Shown: piece by piece, positions 11,164-21,445 of the stretch | How positions within the stretch are numbered: position 1 is the first letter of the stretch | Layout: each line of letters begins with the position of its first letter | Assembly (NCBI GenBank): GCA_017163975.1 | Contig: JAFFSR010000317.1 | Coordinates: 1,296,001-1,360,000, forward strand | Reading direction: 5' to 3' | Origin: Anastatus disparis | Taxonomy: Eukaryota > Arthropoda > Insecta > Hymenoptera > Eupelmidae | Length of the DNA stretch: 64,000 bases | Made by a program: the position numbers and the translations under genes | The notes under the pieces: model-generated | What the model was told of the DNA's origin: nothing | Databases searched by the model: none | The model's input: only the letters and a program-made list of their open reading frames with translations

Positions 11164-11736
11164 AGAGAATAAGTTAATTTTTACATTTTTGGGAGGAGAA
11201 AAAAATAATTTACATTTTAATGACTATTACATAAATATTATTAATTACAATATTAATTACAATAAAATAATAATAATAAAAATTAATAAAATTAAATAAT
11301 AATCATAAAAATTGAATTAACATTATATTATTAAAATGAATATGATAGTTATCAATTTGAACTTGTTACTTTATAATTAAAATACGAAATATACCTTTTA
11401 AAAAAATTATTAAAATGATTCGTACACTTAAAAATTTAAAAAATAAAATAAATGTAAACAATATTTTTGAATATAAAAATAGAATAAGTACAATTTTTAG
11501 TGTAATTGAACAAGTTCAATTTTTTTTACCCAGCAAAAAATTTCCAAGAATAGATAGATACTATTTATTGCGATTTATTGTATATCATATTATTATACAA
11601 AGGGTGTGTAATACAATTCATAAATATAATATCAAGTATTGCACATAAACAATGAATAAATGTAAAAATATTGCACATAAAACAATGTATAAATATAAAA
11701 TATTGCACATAAAACAATGTATAAATACAATATATT
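11164..11736. other. AT-rich spacer with a three-copy repeat
   Basis: ATTGCACATAAA(A)CAATG.ATAAAT repeats about three times between 11637 and 11738 (unit about 38 bp). An open frame at 11415-11648 (+) is lysine/isoleucine-rich, has no recognisable domain and is likely incidental. Confidence 0.5.
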
Positions 11737-12000
11737 GCAATTGACATCACAGTCAGTTACTAAACCTAATAATACTGAATAAGTAAGTCACAACAAAAGA
11801 AGTGATATCACAGATATAAAAAAAAAAATATAATAAAATACACGCAATCCTATAAATTAAAAGTCAGTCATACAATATCTATCAGTCATAGTATATAAAA
11901 TTTTTAATTTAAAATATTTTTAATTTAAAATACAAAATGAAAAATGATAAATAATGCAATAAAATAATAAAGTGTATGCAGTAGCACAAAAACGCAGTCA
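11737..12000 (-). mobile_element. Diverged LINE 3'-tail copy
   Basis: Blocks ACATCACAGTCA, AGTGATATCACAGAT, TACACGCAA, CAGTCAT.CAATATCTATCAG and CGCAGTC appear in the same order and orientation as in 941-1415 and 20990-21425. The copy is older than those two. It ends close to where the polymerase frame begins. Confidence 0.6.
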
Positions 12001-12686
12001 AAATCGAATGTCACAAGAATAACATCATATCCTCATTTTAAAAAAGTTTTAAATCTCGAAGGAATTGACTTTCCTATGACTTAAATCAAATTGAAAAATT
12101 TGAAAAATTAAACAATGTTTCAATAAACGTTTTTAGTGCAAGAAAAAAGGATGATTTTATATATCCACTGCAATTAACGAATAAAATAATAAAAAATAGA
12201 CATATTAATTTATTTCTACAATACGATGGTCGAAAAAACCATTTTTGTTGGATAAAAAATTTTTCACGTCTAGTTAACGGTCAAATGAAAAATAAAGACA
12301 GACATAAAAACTTTTGTTATGGATGCTTACATGCATTTTATTCTGAAGAGAAATTAAATCATCATTTAATTGACTGTTGGAGAATGAATAAAAATGCGAT
12401 TCAACTTCCCACAGAAGAAAATAAATTTTTATCTTTTATAAATCATAAAAATAAATTGAACGTTCCGTTCATAATATATGCAGATTTAGAATGTCTGCTT
12501 ACTTACCCTGAAAATGTAAAAAATACAACATTAAATGTTTATAAAGAACACAAAGTATATAGTGCAGCAATTTACCTTCATTGCAGATACGATGAAAATA
12601 TCTCAAGATATGAATCTTTCCGAGGCTTAGATGCAACAAAATGGTTATCTTTACGATTAAAAGCAATTGCTTTTGAAATTGAAGAG

Positions 12687-12748
12687 GTGAGACTTAAATA
12701 CAAATTATTCATTGGATAAAAAAATTTTAATTTGTTTTGTAGTTTCAG
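12687..12748 (+). other. Candidate spliceosomal intron 1 in the polymerase
   Basis: Donor GAG|GTGAGA at 12687. The acceptor is either TTTGTAG| at 12742 or TTTCAG| at 12748; both keep frame because they differ by six bases. Removing 56 or 62 bp restores the polymerase frame that otherwise stops at 12717-12719. The sequence inside is A/T-rich. Confidence 0.65.
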
Positions 12749-12873
12749 ATTTATAAAAATATTATTCCAATGAAACTGAAAAAGAAAATTTCAGCAACAA
12801 AATGCTTTATTTGTGAAGAAATTTTTTCAGAGTCAGATATATAAGTTCAAGATCATTGTCATCTAACTGAAAG

Positions 12874-12941
12874 GTATTGTTGAATTGATTAAAATTAAAA
12901 ATAAATTGAGTGTTTGAAGAAAAATAATATTTTAGTTTCAG
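12874..12941 (+). other. Candidate spliceosomal intron 2 in the polymerase
   Basis: Donor GAAAG|GTATTG and acceptor TTAGTTTCAG|AAGTGC, 68 bp. Removal joins DHCHLTE..R with SAAHSSCNL, reconstituting the zinc-like motif expected in this polymerase family exactly at the junction. The position inside a conserved motif makes the splice prediction strong. Confidence 0.75.
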
Positions 12942-14965
12942 AAGTGCTGCACATAGTTCATGTAATTTGAAATTTGAAATTTCAAAAAATATTCCTGTTG
13001 TATTTCACAATTTGAGTGGATACGACGCTCATTTCATCATCACAGACATAGCCAATTCTTTCCCAGGAGGGCTTCAAGTTTCACTACTTAATATGGAAAA
13101 GTACATTGGGTTCATAAAAAAAGTTAATGGAACGAATATTAATTTGCGGTTTATTGACTATTTTCGATTTTTGAGTTCCAATTTAGATAAATCAGCTTCT
13201 TATCTTGATAAAAATAATATAAATATTTTAAAAAAACATTTCACCGAAGCGGATACATTTGAAAAATTTGAATTAATAACTAAAAAAGGAATTTTTCCTT
13301 ATGAATATATAAAAAATATGGATGTTCTTAACGAATTTCTTTTACCTCCAGAAGAAAAATTTTTTTCATCTCTAAATGATTCAAATATTACAGACAAAGA
13401 TTATAACCATGCACAAAATATATGGAATTCTTTTCATGTTAAAAATTTGGGTGAATACAGCGATTTATATTTGAAAACTGATATATTGCTTTTAGCTGAT
13501 ATTTTTAAAAATTTTAGAGAAAAATCAATTAATACTTATGGATTAGATCCTGCTCATTATTATAGTTTACCAGGTTTTACATGGAATGTTATGCTTAAAT
13601 ATACAAAAATAAATTTAGAATTATTAACAGACATTGATATGGTTATGTTTATAGAAAAGGGTATAAGAGGAGGTATAAGCCAATGTTCAAATAGATTTTC
13701 AGAAGCTAACAATAAATATATGCTTGACAGTTATGATACTAATAAATATGATGTGTATATATCTTACTTTGATGTAGATAATTTATATGGTTTAGCAATG
13801 TCTCAAGCATTACCTTTTGAAAAATTTTCTTGGGTAAATGATTTTGAAGCAATAGATTTTATTAATCACAAAGATGATGCAAATACAGGATATATTTTAG
13901 AAGTAGATTTAGAGTATCCAAAAAAATTACATGATTTACATAAAGATTTACCTTTCTGTGCTGAACATTGTTTAAAAACGAATAAGTTAACTACATCCCT
14001 ATACAATAAAAATTTATATATACTGCATTATAGAAATTTAAAACAAGTATTAAAAGCAGGTATAAAATTATTAAAAATTCATAAAGTTTTGAAATTCAAA
14101 CAAAATACTTGGTTAAAAGATTACATTGATTTGAATACACAACTCCGCAGAATATCGAAAAATGATTTTGATAAAAATTTTTATAAAATGATGAACAATG
14201 CAGTTTTCGATAAAACCATGGAAAATGTTAGAAATCGAGTAGATGTAAAATTAATTTCAAGCGTAGAAAGTAGATATGGTGCGAAATCATACGTATCTAG
14301 TCCATATTATAAACGTTTTCAAATTTTTAATGAAAATTTGGTTGGAATTGAAATGCATAAAAAATGTGTAAAATTAAATAAACCATTATACGTTGGTATG
14401 AGTATTTTAGATATTTCAAAAATTTATCTTTATGATTTCCATTATGATTTTATTCTTCCTGTGTACAAAGATAAATGTAAATTATTGTATACAGATACCA
14501 ACAGTTTAATTTATGAATTCCGAGATAAAGATATTTATAAATTTATAAAAAGTAATATTCACAAATTTGATACAAATGATTATGAAATTAAAAATCAATT
14601 TAATATTCCATTGAAAAATAAAAAAATTATTGGATTAAAGAAAGGTGAAATAAATGGAAAAATAATAACGAAATTTGTTGGATTGAGATCTAAAGTTTAT
14701 GCTTTAGAAACTTATGAAGAAAGTCTAATCAAAAAAATAAAAGGAGTCAAATATTGTAAACAATTATCCATAAAAGATTTTGAAGATTGTTTAAAAGACT
14801 TTAAAATTAAAAATGTTAATCAAAAACATATTAAATCGAAATCTCATCGAGTTTATACTAAAGATGAAGTTAAAGTTGGATTATCTCCGTACGATGATAA
14901 ACGATGTTTAATAAATAATTGTTATGACACATTATCTTGGGGTCATTATAAGGTGTTGGATAAAA

Positions 14966-15002
14966 AATAAAATAAAGTAATTTAAAACAAAAATCATTTA
15001 TT
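14966..15002. promoter_or_regulatory. Overlapping convergent poly(A) signals
   Basis: AATAAA occurs twice at 14966-14976, across the polymerase stop codon on the plus strand. TTTATT at 14997-15002 gives AATAAA on the minus strand just after the integrase stop. Only 41 bp separates the two convergent genes. Confidence 0.55.
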
Positions 15003-15011
15003 TTATAACCT

Positions 15012-15953
15012 TTACAAAATATTTGTATTACTTATCCATGAATTAAATTTAGAATCTAATCCTAACCATTTAACAGAAACTTTATCTTCTTTCCTTTTTA
15101 CAATTTTTTCTACTAAATATATATCAGGATTTTGAACAAAATGTAATTCTTGTTCGTAAAAGCCTCCAGCAATTGGTTGTCCATCCAAATTCTCAAGAAG
15201 ATATGTAACAGGATTGGTCACTTGAACTTTTATAATTTTAAACAGCTCAGTTGTCCAGTTTGCTTCATATTCTTTTGAAAATACGTGTTTAAATTTGCTT
15301 ATACGTACAAAGTCTCCTTTTTTAAACTTGTTTTTACCAGCAATTTTAATTCTCCCATATGCATTTTGTAATACTGTTTTTTCATTTGTTTTATTAACTT
15401 TGGCAGGAGCGATGCCTATACTTCGATGTTTACTGTTGTTATAATTTTGCTTAATTTCATGTAAAATTTTTACCCATTTGTAATTTCCTTGGAGAGAAAA
15501 GCTTTTCCACAAATCACTTTTAAGAGTACGATTAAACCGTTCAACAACTGATGCTTTTACAATGCTATATGTTGAATAATAATTAATTTTTTCTTTATTC
15601 ATCAAACTATTGAATTCTTGATTCTAAAATTCTTTTTCTTTATCAGTTTAAAGATTTTTTGATGGTGTAACTTTACAAAATATCTTTTTAAATGCCAAAG
15701 TTATATCCTTTGCTCCCTTGCTTTTAATTGGTATACCCCATGCATATTTAGAAAAAACATCAATCACACATAAAATATACTTCATTCCAGAGTTGATTCG
15801 AGAATATTTTTGCATATCAACTAAATCAGCTTGCCATAAATCACCTATACCACTTTTTATAATTACATGCCTTCGAGGAAAATTACGTTTTGCAGGAGCA
15901 TGCGATTCACTTACTAGTTGAACTTTTTCTTTACTCATGCTGACCAAACACAC
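15012..15953 (-). pseudogene. int: Polinton integrase with chromodomain-like tail
   Basis: A retrovirus-like (rve, DDE) integrase that would insert the element into the host genome. The first catalytic Asp lies in LWQADLVDM, the second in CVIDVFSKYAW, and the Glu in KASVVERFNRTLK. The C-terminus (VEKIVKRK....VKWLGLDSKFNSW) resembles a chromodomain, typical of Polinton integrases. The whole stretch is one frame interrupted by two nonsense codons, TAA at 15648-15650 and TAG at 15624-15626; no frameshift is needed. No ATG opens the frame and the usual N-terminal zinc region is not seen, so the gene is N-terminally truncated or its start is unresolved. It converges with the polymerase and is followed upstream by the hypothetical at 15966-17133. 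Confidence 0.85.
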
Positions 15954-15965
15954 TTTTAAACAAAT

Positions 15966-17133
15966 TCATTCAATAATGTTAGCCTCTTTTAATTCCTCAA
16001 TTATAGAAATTATTTCGTAATTATGTCCCGTATAACCATCTTCCTCTTCGGCAACGAGTAATCGCAATCTATCAACCAATTCATTTGGATCGTCCCAGTG
16101 AACGTAGTCTATTTTTTCTGTTCTTACTTCCATGTTTATTCCAGATCCCCCAACAACTGATTTTGATCTTCGTAAATTTCGGGCAATGGATGATGTTGAA
16201 ATTTGACTTTGAGAAGGTGTTTTAAGTGATTGAACTCTTTTTAATTTAGAAGGACGAAGGGGCTCCAAAATTGTTACACTAGTAGAACTAAACATTGGTC
16301 TTATTATATTTTTAAGTTTCAAGGATCTTGATCCCTTAAGCTGACCATTCTTATTATAATTACGGCAGTATAATGCAGCGTAAGTGTCTTCAATAATTTT
16401 AGTATATTTTAGTAAATCAGTTTCATTGTAAATTTGATCATTTGGGGATGTTGAAACTAAAAGTTCAAATGACCTGGAGTATCTGATTTTATTTTCCCCT
16501 TTTTTAAGTATAATGTAATCGTTTTCATCCAATTTCATTTCAGTATCACCAATCATTAACTTATTATCATTAAAGTGAGGACCGTAGACATGATCAATTT
16601 TTCCAGGCTTGTCTTTAAAAATTTTTTTAAGATATTTTTTTGAAACAGGACCCAAGTTTTATGCTAATTCTTCTAATTGATCATTACCTTCATGAGTTTG
16701 CAATAAAGAATGAACCATAGTTTCTAAATCTTGCTGCTCATTTGGAGTTTCAAACACTTCTTCTTCTATCACGGGAATATTTTCTTCCACAGCAGTTTCT
16801 TTTTCTTCATTATAATGTGGAATAATTGAAATTTCTTCGTTGAATGAAACATTATCATAATTTTTTGAACATTTATGAGGAGTAGAATAATGTTGACGTG
16901 CGGTCTTATTCTCAACTTCTTCATCAGTGAGGTTATATAATTTATCTTCATTTACATCAAAAATAAATTTTTTATTTGCAATTTTTTCCAAAGGATCAGT
17001 CAAAGGACGTAAATAATTCAAGTGTTCTTCATTGCGTTCTCTATTAAGGGCTCTAAGTTTTAAATATTTCTTATGCACATGTTTTTTTTATTTTATCAAG
17101 AGTTTTAAGCTGCGTTTCCAACTGTTGCGACAT
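15966..17133 (-). pseudogene. Conserved Polinton-associated protein of unknown function
   Basis: The likely start is the ATG at 17131-17133 (MSQQLETQLKTL...). A frameshift in the A-rich tract near 17080-17095 connects to a frame that runs to 15966, broken by one in-frame TAA at 16659-16661. The N-terminal third is a charged coiled-coil-like region, the middle is strongly acidic (EEVFETPNEQQD), and the C-terminal part has L-D-E-N-D-Y-I-I-L, a basic Ser-rich linker and a conserved-looking end (DDPNELVDRLRLLVAEE...SIIEELKE). From memory, proteins with this last motif accompany insect Polinton-like elements; the function is unknown and a minor virion role is only a guess. It lies between integrase and ATPase on the same strand. 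Confidence 0.6.
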
Positions 17134-17233
17134 CTTTTTACAACTGAATAAATTCGTTAAAACCTCGACTATATCTTCCACTTTTACGAGGTCGAGTGTT
17201 GTCTAAAACTAAAAATCCATGATTATTATCTTC

Positions 17234-17770
17234 CTAACAAGAAGCACATATTTGAATAAATGTTGAAAAATTCATATCAGCTGTGTTTACATGTTCATTA
17301 TATATATGTTTCAAATTAACTTGATCTATTTTAAATAAAATAAGAAAATTTGCATTGTCACGTATAAGTTGTTTGGGTATTTTAGTATAAGTTTGACACA
17401 AATAAAAACTATCGACCAATGCATGTCTTTCCATACAAAAATATTTACGAATTATAGCTTGATTGCAACAATTTACATCATCAAATATAAATATAGAATA
17501 TGGTTTAACTTCCTTCGATGAAGGGATTTTATCGAATGCTTCGAAAGTATAAAATCCAATTTCCGGAAGTTGAGAAAATACTTTTTTCAAAAAACAATAT
17601 TTTAATTGGTTCAATGATATACCATAAACGTAAATATTTTCAAAACCTAATGCATTAGAGTTTTGAATTAAATTGATCATGACGTTTGTTTTGCCACACC
17701 CTGAAGGACCACATATGAGAGCTCGAATTGAATCAGGTAAAAGTTGTCCACGTTTTTCACTTTTTTTTCT
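17234..17770 (-). pseudogene. FtsK/A32-type genome-packaging ATPase
   Basis: This would pump the element's DNA into virions. Walker A GPSGCGKT is encoded at 17687-17710 (minus), upstream of the first internal ATG at 17680. Walker B follows in SIFIFDDVN. The frame is open from 17770 down to 17234 but has no ATG before the P-loop. A TGA at 17771-17773 lies next to an eight-base A/T run, so a slippage frameshift probably separates it from an acidic N-terminal segment encoded up to about 17828. Length (about 180 residues plus the lost N-terminus) is on the short side for this family. It is divergent from 17874 across a TATA-containing spacer. Confidence 0.75.
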
Positions 17771-17836
17771 TCAACACCATCTATATTTTCGATATCATTG
17801 GAGCATGGTTGTTTAATAAACTTTATGCTTGGGAGG

Positions 17837-17844
17837 TATAAATA
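17837..17844 (+). promoter_or_regulatory. TATA box of the rightward cluster
   Basis: TATAAATA lies 30 bp upstream of the ATG at 17874, in the spacer between divergently oriented genes. The spacing allows transcription to begin very close to that ATG. Confidence 0.55.
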
Positions 17845-17873
17845 CGACTGCAAAAGTGGGCAAACAGTTTAAA

Positions 17874-18161
17874 ATGTCCTTTCTCTTCACAAACGACGAT
17901 CACGATACTCTTCAAATAAGTGCTAATCAACTGAAATATATTTCGAAATTTGTTCTAGTGAATTACATGGAAAAATACATTGAACGATTGTGGGATAAAC
18001 TGCCAGCTCACCTTCAATTCGATCAAGAAGTTAGAGCTTGTTTAACTTGTAAGCTTCATTATAATACTGGAAGAGACCACATTGTCGGACCTCCTCCTTC
18101 AATTCAAAATTGTGGAACATGTCAGATGCAGTTGAGGTGTTGCCTGAGCAACAGGAGTTAA
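17874..18161 (+). CDS. Polinton-associated hypothetical protein
   Basis: The ATG at 17874 is preferred over upstream in-frame codons because the TATA box lies at 17837. The 95-residue product contains the motifs LQFDQEVRACL and HIVGPPPSIQNCGTC, with Cys pairs near the C-terminus that could bind metal. The final CCLSNRS looks like an altered end, and the frame may continue beyond a frameshift. I do not recognise a domain. It heads a rightward group ending with the capsid gene, so a structural or late role is plausible but inferred from position only. Confidence 0.45.
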   Translation: MSFLFTNDDHDTLQISANQLKYISKFVLVNYMEKYIERLWDKLPAHLQFDQEVRACLTCKLHYNTGRDHIVGPPPSIQNCGTCQMQLRCCLSNRS

Positions 18162-18325
18162 ATTGGATTTTTCAAGGTAAACCATAAGAAATTAGTTGAT
18201 TATATAAATAAACTTAAATAAATATGTGAATTCTTCTAGATCCTTCTACAGTAAATTTTCCGTTGGAATAACCTGTCGTTGAAATAAACACCGAAGACTC
18301 TTGCATTTGTAATTCACCAATTATA

Positions 18326-18512
18326 ATGAATGCACTAGAAAAATTTCTCACATTAATTAAAAAGAAACAGTTGAAAAAGAAAAGAATAGGAGGGGCTGGA
18401 ATAAAAAAAAGAGTTGTTAAAAAACAAAACAAAAGTGCGAGTATTAAAAGTACCTGCTAATATACAAGGAAGTGGTGTAAAAAAAGTTTCAAAGAAAAAT
18501 GTTAAAAAATAA
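18326..18512 (+). pseudogene. Small basic core-like protein with adenain-type cleavage motifs
   Basis: A lysine/arginine-rich frame opens with an ATG at 18326 and ends at 18460. A second lysine-rich frame, offset by one base, runs from about 18450 to a TAA at 18510-18512, just before the protease. Each part contains a Gly-rich site fitting the adenain consensus [MIL]-x-G-x|G: IGGA|G in the first and IQGS|G in the second. Adenoviruses and related viruses make small basic core proteins that their protease cleaves at such sites, so a core-protein precursor is a reasonable reading. The two pieces look like one gene with a frameshift. Short length makes this uncertain. Confidence 0.5.
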
Positions 18513-18876
18513 TAAAGCTACAACAAATTTTCAATTATACAAAGCAGCAAAATCTTTAAAAATACCTCATTTCCGTGGAATTTTCAGTAGAAATAATCTT
18601 CCTTGTCAAAGTCCGGAAAAATTCGAAACAGCAATAGTTAATCTTGATGATCGAAAAGGAAAAAAAACACATTGGGTTGCTTATGTAAAAAATCGTTCAC
18701 GTATAGATTATTTTGATAGTTTTGGTAATGTACAACCACTACTGGAAATAATAAAATATTTTGGTCCTAAGACACACATATTTTATAATTATAAGAGGTA
18801 TCAAAGGTTACGTGAACAGAATTGTAGTCAGTTGTGTTTCAGATTCCTTCGAGAGAAGACGTTAGTAAAAAGTTAA
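18499..18876 (+). pseudogene. Adenain-like cysteine protease
   Basis: Peptidase of the C5/adenain type that matures capsid proteins in Polinton-like and adenovirus-like elements. The product opens with IPHFRGIFSRNNLP, the catalytic His lies in THWVAYVKN, the acidic residue follows in YFDSFG, and the catalytic Cys candidate is in QNCSQLCFRFL, where family members usually have Cys-Gly. The ATG at 18499 overlaps the end of the preceding basic frame by 14 bp. The frame ends shortly after the Cys motif (stop at 18874-18876); an overlapping frame at 18834-19016 carries basic sequence (LKRKRHRRLDL) and may be its frameshifted tail. The Gly-to-Ser change next to the Cys is unusual. Confidence 0.75.
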
Positions 18877-19005
18877 TGATTTTATACGACTACAATTCTT
18901 CGGGTTACGAGAAAATAAATTTGAAAAGAAAAAGACATAGACGTCTAGATCTATCATTAAAAAATAAACTCTTTTTAAAAAGATTAGCTTTTAAACTAGT
19001 GATTA

Positions 19006-20246
19006 ATGGCACTTAATTTTACTCAAGAATGACCTGAAGATAATAAAATTATAAAATTGCAGAACCTAGCATTTTATCCTTCGGAAACATCTATAAAACC
19101 AGGGCAAGACGTTCATATTGTCATTGAAAATCCTGAAATTTTACTGCTTCCAAATGAAGCATATATACATATTACATATAAAGTCATACCAAAAGATGAT
19201 AAAACACCTATTGCTACAGAAATTTGGAATAATGGACCTCTCCATTTTTTTTCAGACTTTAGATATAATTTAAATAGTATAGAAATCGATAGATGTAATA
19301 ATCCTGGAATCTCAACTCGAATGAAAGCATATCCATCTTAGAATTATGATAAAAAACATCTTTTCTATCTTTGCCACCTAATTATTCTAAGAGTTCACGA
19401 TTCCTTCAAAATACTCTAGGTCACGATTCTGCCGAGATTCCACTAACATATTTATTCGGATTCGCAGAAGATAATAAAAAAGGTATTTCTAACACAAAAC
19501 ATGAATTGATAGCAACAATTTCATCAGAAGAAAAAATAAAAAATCTGGTAGCAAAATTAGGACCTGGTGAAAATATAGAATTAAAAACTATTGTGCTGTA
19601 TATGCCAGTTTTTGAAGTTAATGATGAAGAAAGAATAAAAATGTTACAAATTCTACAAAGTGGTATTTATTTACCTGTTCAGTACAGATCTTGGGAGTTA
19701 AATGAGTTTCCATTGCCACAATCAATTAGTGGTATTTGGAATATAAAAGTAACGTCTGAAATTGAAAAACCAAGATTCGTCATATTTGGGATGCAAACTG
19801 ACAGACAAAATACCACGGGTAATAAACCACAGGATCCCGCAAAGTTTGACTATAATCTTTTAACAAATTGTAACGAGAATTGTAAATTATTTTCAAATGG
19901 AAATAAATACCCTTATGAACCTCTGAATATAAATCGTCATCAAATGGACAATGCATTTAAAATGTATGAAAATTTTAGACAATCTTATTACAATCAGAAT
20001 ATTGAGCGTAATTCACCGTTTTTGAGAGAATTTATTGACAAAGATCTTCGCTTTTATAACTATTTCCTTCTGTGTTTTGATTGTTCTCGTCAGAATGATA
20101 CGGTAAAGAGTGGACCAGTAAATGTTGTTATAAAATATGAAGCAAGTGAGGCAATTCCAGCTAATACCATCGCGTATGCTCTAATAATTAGCGATCGTCT
20201 CATTGAATACAATTCACTTACAAATTTAGTTAAAAAAATTTTGTAA
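19006..20246 (+). pseudogene. Capsid protein candidate (jelly-roll type)
   Basis: A probable virion shell protein, about 400 residues. The ATG at 19006 is followed by an in-frame TGA at 19030-19032, then NLAFYPSETSIKPGQDVHI. A TAG at 19339-19341 and a frameshift before 19371 break the middle. The second part runs open to 20246, with KPRFVIFGMQT and a C-terminal beta-rich segment (GPVNVVIKYEAS...IISDRLIEYN) like the last jelly-roll strands of Polinton/adintovirus capsids. Placement directly after the protease agrees with this. The family identity is from memory of insect element proteins, and structure prediction would settle whether it is a double jelly-roll. A different capsid type is present at 51.4-52.5 kb. 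Confidence 0.65.
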
Positions 20247-20313
20247 TAAAAACTTTTGATTTAGTATCAAAGCTTTTGGTCAGCTTGTATCTTTCCATGT
20301 AAGAATATGTCAC

Positions 20314-20928
20314 ATGGATTTCTTGATGTTCAAGGATTTTTATCTCACCCAAAAAAACAAGTTCATCTTGAAAAAAATTGCTCTTTACTTTGATCATGAA
20401 GGGAAATGGTTTCATTTCTTTGTAAGCTGTCCATTAAAATGGAATGAATTATCTTTACCTTATAAAAGAAAAAGTAATTGGTTAATAAACAACCATCACG
20501 GTCTATCTTGGGAAATTGAGGAAGAAGTTTCATTGTAAGAAGTTCAAGATATTCTACAATCAAATATCTCTTCCAACTTGAAAATCATTGTAAAAGGTAG
20601 AGAAAAAAGTGGATGGTGCAAAAAGCTGTTTCCATTATTAGAATCTCAAGTTTCATGTTTCAGTGACGAGGGAGATAATATTTTCTGCTTATGTGATCTA
20701 TATTCAAAATCAGATCATTGCAACAAACATCAGGGTGTGTGTACATTGAATAATGTAAAAGTAATGAGTAAAATCGTTGATTATGAATTAAAAAGTGCAT
20801 TTCGATCCAATCATCACTATAAAGAACTTGTGTGTCTGGAATTTTGCGAGTTTACAAGCAAGAAAAGGTTATTGGGACGAAGTTGCGAGAGATCGTTGCC
20901 GGTTTCACCGTCGAATCGAAGAATTTGA
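20314..20928 (+). pseudogene. Conserved element-associated hypothetical (NHHGL...KGREK)
   Basis: One reading frame with a single TAA at 20536-20538. The first part has LMFKDFYL, then WLINNHHGLSWE; after the stop come VKGREKSGWCKKLF, a C-x-C/H-rich stretch (FCLCDL...CNKHQGVCTLNNV) and a hydrophilic tail. From memory, uncharacterised insect proteins share the NHHGLxW / KGxEKxxW / H...CxxxNV pattern; a nuclease-like fold is possible but I cannot show catalytic residues. It is the last gene before the LINE insertion at 20990, on the same strand as the capsid. The distal part after about 20860 diverges into low-similarity sequence. Confidence 0.5.
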
Positions 20929-20989
20929 TACAAAGTTCAGAAATATTATTAAAAAGAAATGGAAGAAATTGAATTTTTTATTACAAAAA

Positions 20990-21445
20990 AAAGAGCGTGT
21001 AAAATTACAAATAAAGTTATAATACATAAAATACTTGAAATAACCTTGTAAATATAAAATTAAAATAGTACAGTATGATATCACAGTCATAAAACATAAT
21101 ATAGATAATAATACTATAATAGTAAGTCAATAAATTAAATAAAAGTGATATCACAGATAATACAAATAAATACACGTAAAGAGTATAAATAATATAATTA
21201 AAAATCAGTCTCAAATATCTATCAGTCAAAAGAATTACATAAAAACAAGCGTGTAAAGAGCGCAGTCGAAATATCAGCAGTATACAGTTAATATACAAGT
21301 CAAGCTGATAAAAATTTAATCATTCACTCTATCTATGCACACACATTCTACAATCTCGCCAATAAATACAATCATGCCTTAAATCTATAAAAGGTACATC
21401 ACATAATGAATTAACACATATGATACAGTCCGAAAATAATACTGT
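20990..21445 (-). mobile_element. LINE 3' untranslated tail
   Basis: The sequence directly downstream of the LINE RT stop codon on the minus strand. It is repeated at 941-1415 and, diverged, at 11737-12000, all in the same orientation. The open frames inside it are incidental. Confidence 0.75.

Larger units (their letters stand above)
12001..14970 (+). pseudogene. polB: Protein-primed family-B DNA polymerase (Polinton type)
   Basis: This would replicate the element by protein priming. In order: an N-terminal region with paired Cys/His, exonuclease motif I (YADLEC, 12477-12494), a split DHCHLT...AAHSSCNL zinc-like motif, VVFHNLSGYDAH, YLKTDILLLADIF, motif A (YFDVDNLYG, about 13764-13790), motif B (MMNNAVFDKTMENVR) and motif C (YTDTNS, 14488-14505), ending with the family-typical LSPYDDKR...W.HY tail. 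The reading frame needs two short introns (separate entries). Lesions: a one-base frameshift near 12080, an in-frame TAA at 12842-12844, and Asn (14500-14502) in place of the second catalytic Asp of motif C. That substitution alone should abolish synthesis. The start is approximate; the N-terminal reading begins at the edge of the LINE tail. Confidence 0.85.
10900..20935. mobile_element. Degenerate Polinton/Maverick (adintovirus-like) element
   Basis: The locus combines protein-primed-type family-B DNA polymerase, retrovirus-like integrase with a chromodomain-like tail, FtsK/A32-type packaging ATPase, adenain-like cysteine protease and a jelly-roll-type capsid candidate, the defining gene set of Polintons and related virus-like elements. 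The polymerase (+) converges on integrase, a hypothetical and the ATPase (all -); a divergent promoter at 17.8 kb starts a rightward cluster. Each long gene has one to three stops or frameshifts. I could not find terminal inverted repeats: LINE tails sit near both sides (11737-12010 and 20990 onward), so the ends may be lost and the boundaries given are those of recognisable coding sequence. Confidence 0.85.
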
